DNA from: Pseudomonadota bacterium | Lineage (GTDB): Bacteria > Pseudomonadota > Gammaproteobacteria > Burkholderiales > Burkholderiaceae_B | Length of the DNA: 32,460 nt | Direction of reading: 5' to 3' | NCBI GenBank assembly: GCA_023387815.1 | Contig: JAEWHK010000054.1 | Location: 1-32,460 of the forward strand | Shown: positions 31,820-32,460 of the stretch, piece by piece | Layout of the letters: each line of letters begins with the position of its first letter | How positions within the stretch are numbered: position 1 is the first letter of the stretch | Notes under the pieces: model-generated | The model's database searches: none | Told to the model about the DNA's origin: nothing | The model's input: only the letters and a program-made list of their open reading frames with translations | Position numbers and translations under genes: made by a program

Positions 31820-32460
31820 ATGCCGTCCCGTTTTCGCTATCCCTCCATCCCATCTTCAGAAATCACGCCAGAGTCTGTATGGCAGTCACGGCGACAATGG
31901 ATGCGGCAGGCTGCGGGTATGGGTGCCATTGCCGGTCTGGGTGGGTTGGGATCCACCTTGCTGAGCAATGACGCATTTGCGGCGGAAGGCATGCCTGCCA
32001 TTGAAGGCAGAACGGCTAATCCGGAATACGCTGCGGCAAAAATAGACCGCAAGCTCAATTCCGAAAAGGATATTACTTCCTATAATAACTTTTACGAGTT
32101 CGGGACCGGCAAGGGTGATCCCATGGATTATTCCGGGAAGATGAAAATCGAGCCCTGGCAGTTGCAGATCAGTGGGGAAGTGGAAAAACCGCGCACCTTT
32201 GATCTGGACGAGCTGCTGAAACTGGCGCCTCAGGAAGATCGCGTGTACCGTCTGCGCTGCGTTGAGGCCTGGTCCATGGTCATTCCCTGGGTGGGATACC
32301 CGCTATCGTCACTGCTCAGGCAGGTTCAGCCCACGAGCAAGGCAAAATTCGTGCAGTTCGTGACAGACATGCAGCCGGACGCCATGCCAGGATTGAGAGA
32401 TCGCATCATTCCCTGGCCTTATCGGGAAGGGCTTCGCATCGACGAGGCCATGCATCCCCT
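31820..32460 (+). CDS. msrP: Periplasmic methionine sulfoxide reductase catalytic subunit MsrP (3' truncated)
   Basis: MsrP (formerly YedY) is a molybdopterin enzyme that repairs oxidised methionines in periplasmic proteins, with electrons from the heme protein MsrQ. The frame runs from the ATG at 31820 to the window end (213 residues of about 330). A Tat signal is visible (SRRQWMRQAAGMGAIAGL, twin Arg at 24-25, probable cleavage after DAFA at residue 54). The family motifs SYNNFYEFGTGKGDP and PWQLQISGEVEKP follow. VYRLRCVEAWSMVIPWVGYPL (shown in part here: C147 and the following EAWSMV) carries the cysteine that binds molybdenum. AGGAG precedes the ATG by 7 nt. msrQ would be expected just beyond the window. 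Confidence 0.96.
   Translation, partial: MPSRFRYPSIPSSEITPESVWQSRRQWMRQAAGMGAIAGLGGLGSTLLSNDAFAAEGMPAIEGRTANPEYAAAKIDRKLNSEKDITSYNNFYEFGTGKGDPMDYSGKMKIEPWQLQISGEVEKPRTFDLDELLKLAPQEDRVYRLRCVEAWSMVIPWVGYPLSSLLRQVQPTSKAKFVQFVTDMQPDAMPGLRDRIIPWPYREGLRIDEAMHP

Overview
This window looks like core chromosome of a betaproteobacterium of the order Burkholderiales, most likely an Alcaligenaceae member (Advenella/Bordetella/Achromobacter-like). The evidence is the smc-zipA-ligA cluster, the trpB-trpA-accD cluster, a cytoplasmic PhaZ1-type polyhydroxybutyrate depolymerase, a RelA with an EFDD motif, and GC in the mid-50s by eye. This is inferred from gene content and protein character; there is no rRNA to confirm it. 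I see no tRNA, rRNA, CRISPR array, insertion sequence or prophage gene.

Layout. Positions 1-5538 (+): the 3' part of smc, then zipA and ligA (chromosome condensation, divisome anchoring, DNA ligation). Positions 5757-7870 (-): msrB-yciB-bolA and a secreted parvulin foldase, tightly packed with overlapping starts and stops. A long interrupted hairpin separates ligA from this convergent operon. Positions 8086-13152 (+): a branched-chain amino-acid-type ABC importer (binding protein, LivH, a fused LivM-LivG, LivF). Positions 13145-17414 (-): nth and rsxB, then phaZ, then fpr and fdxA. Positions 17530-19154 (+): pncB and a RidA-family gene, closed by a clear intrinsic terminator. Positions 19436-19945 (-): a flavodoxin-like protein. 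Positions 20129-25894 (+): relA, trpB, trpA, accD and a MarR-family regulator. Positions 26171-29521 (-): rne with a long structured leader. Positions 30070-32460 (+): rluC, a HAD phosphatase and the 5' part of msrP.

The genes are mostly housekeeping, and they overlap in theme. Redox and repair: MsrB for cytoplasmic and MsrP for periplasmic methionine sulfoxide, Nth, RsxB, FdxA/Fpr. Nutrient status: RelA, PHB mobilisation by PhaZ, amino-acid uptake, Trp synthesis. RNA metabolism: RNase E and RluC.

I found no clear new multi-gene system. The items most worth a second look are the LivM-LivG fusion with a low-complexity linker, the histone-H1-like tail on endonuclease III, the PhaR-like operator on the phaZ promoter, the rsxB start lying just behind a terminator with no Shine-Dalgarno, the three hairpins in the rne leader, and the accD-marR pairing.
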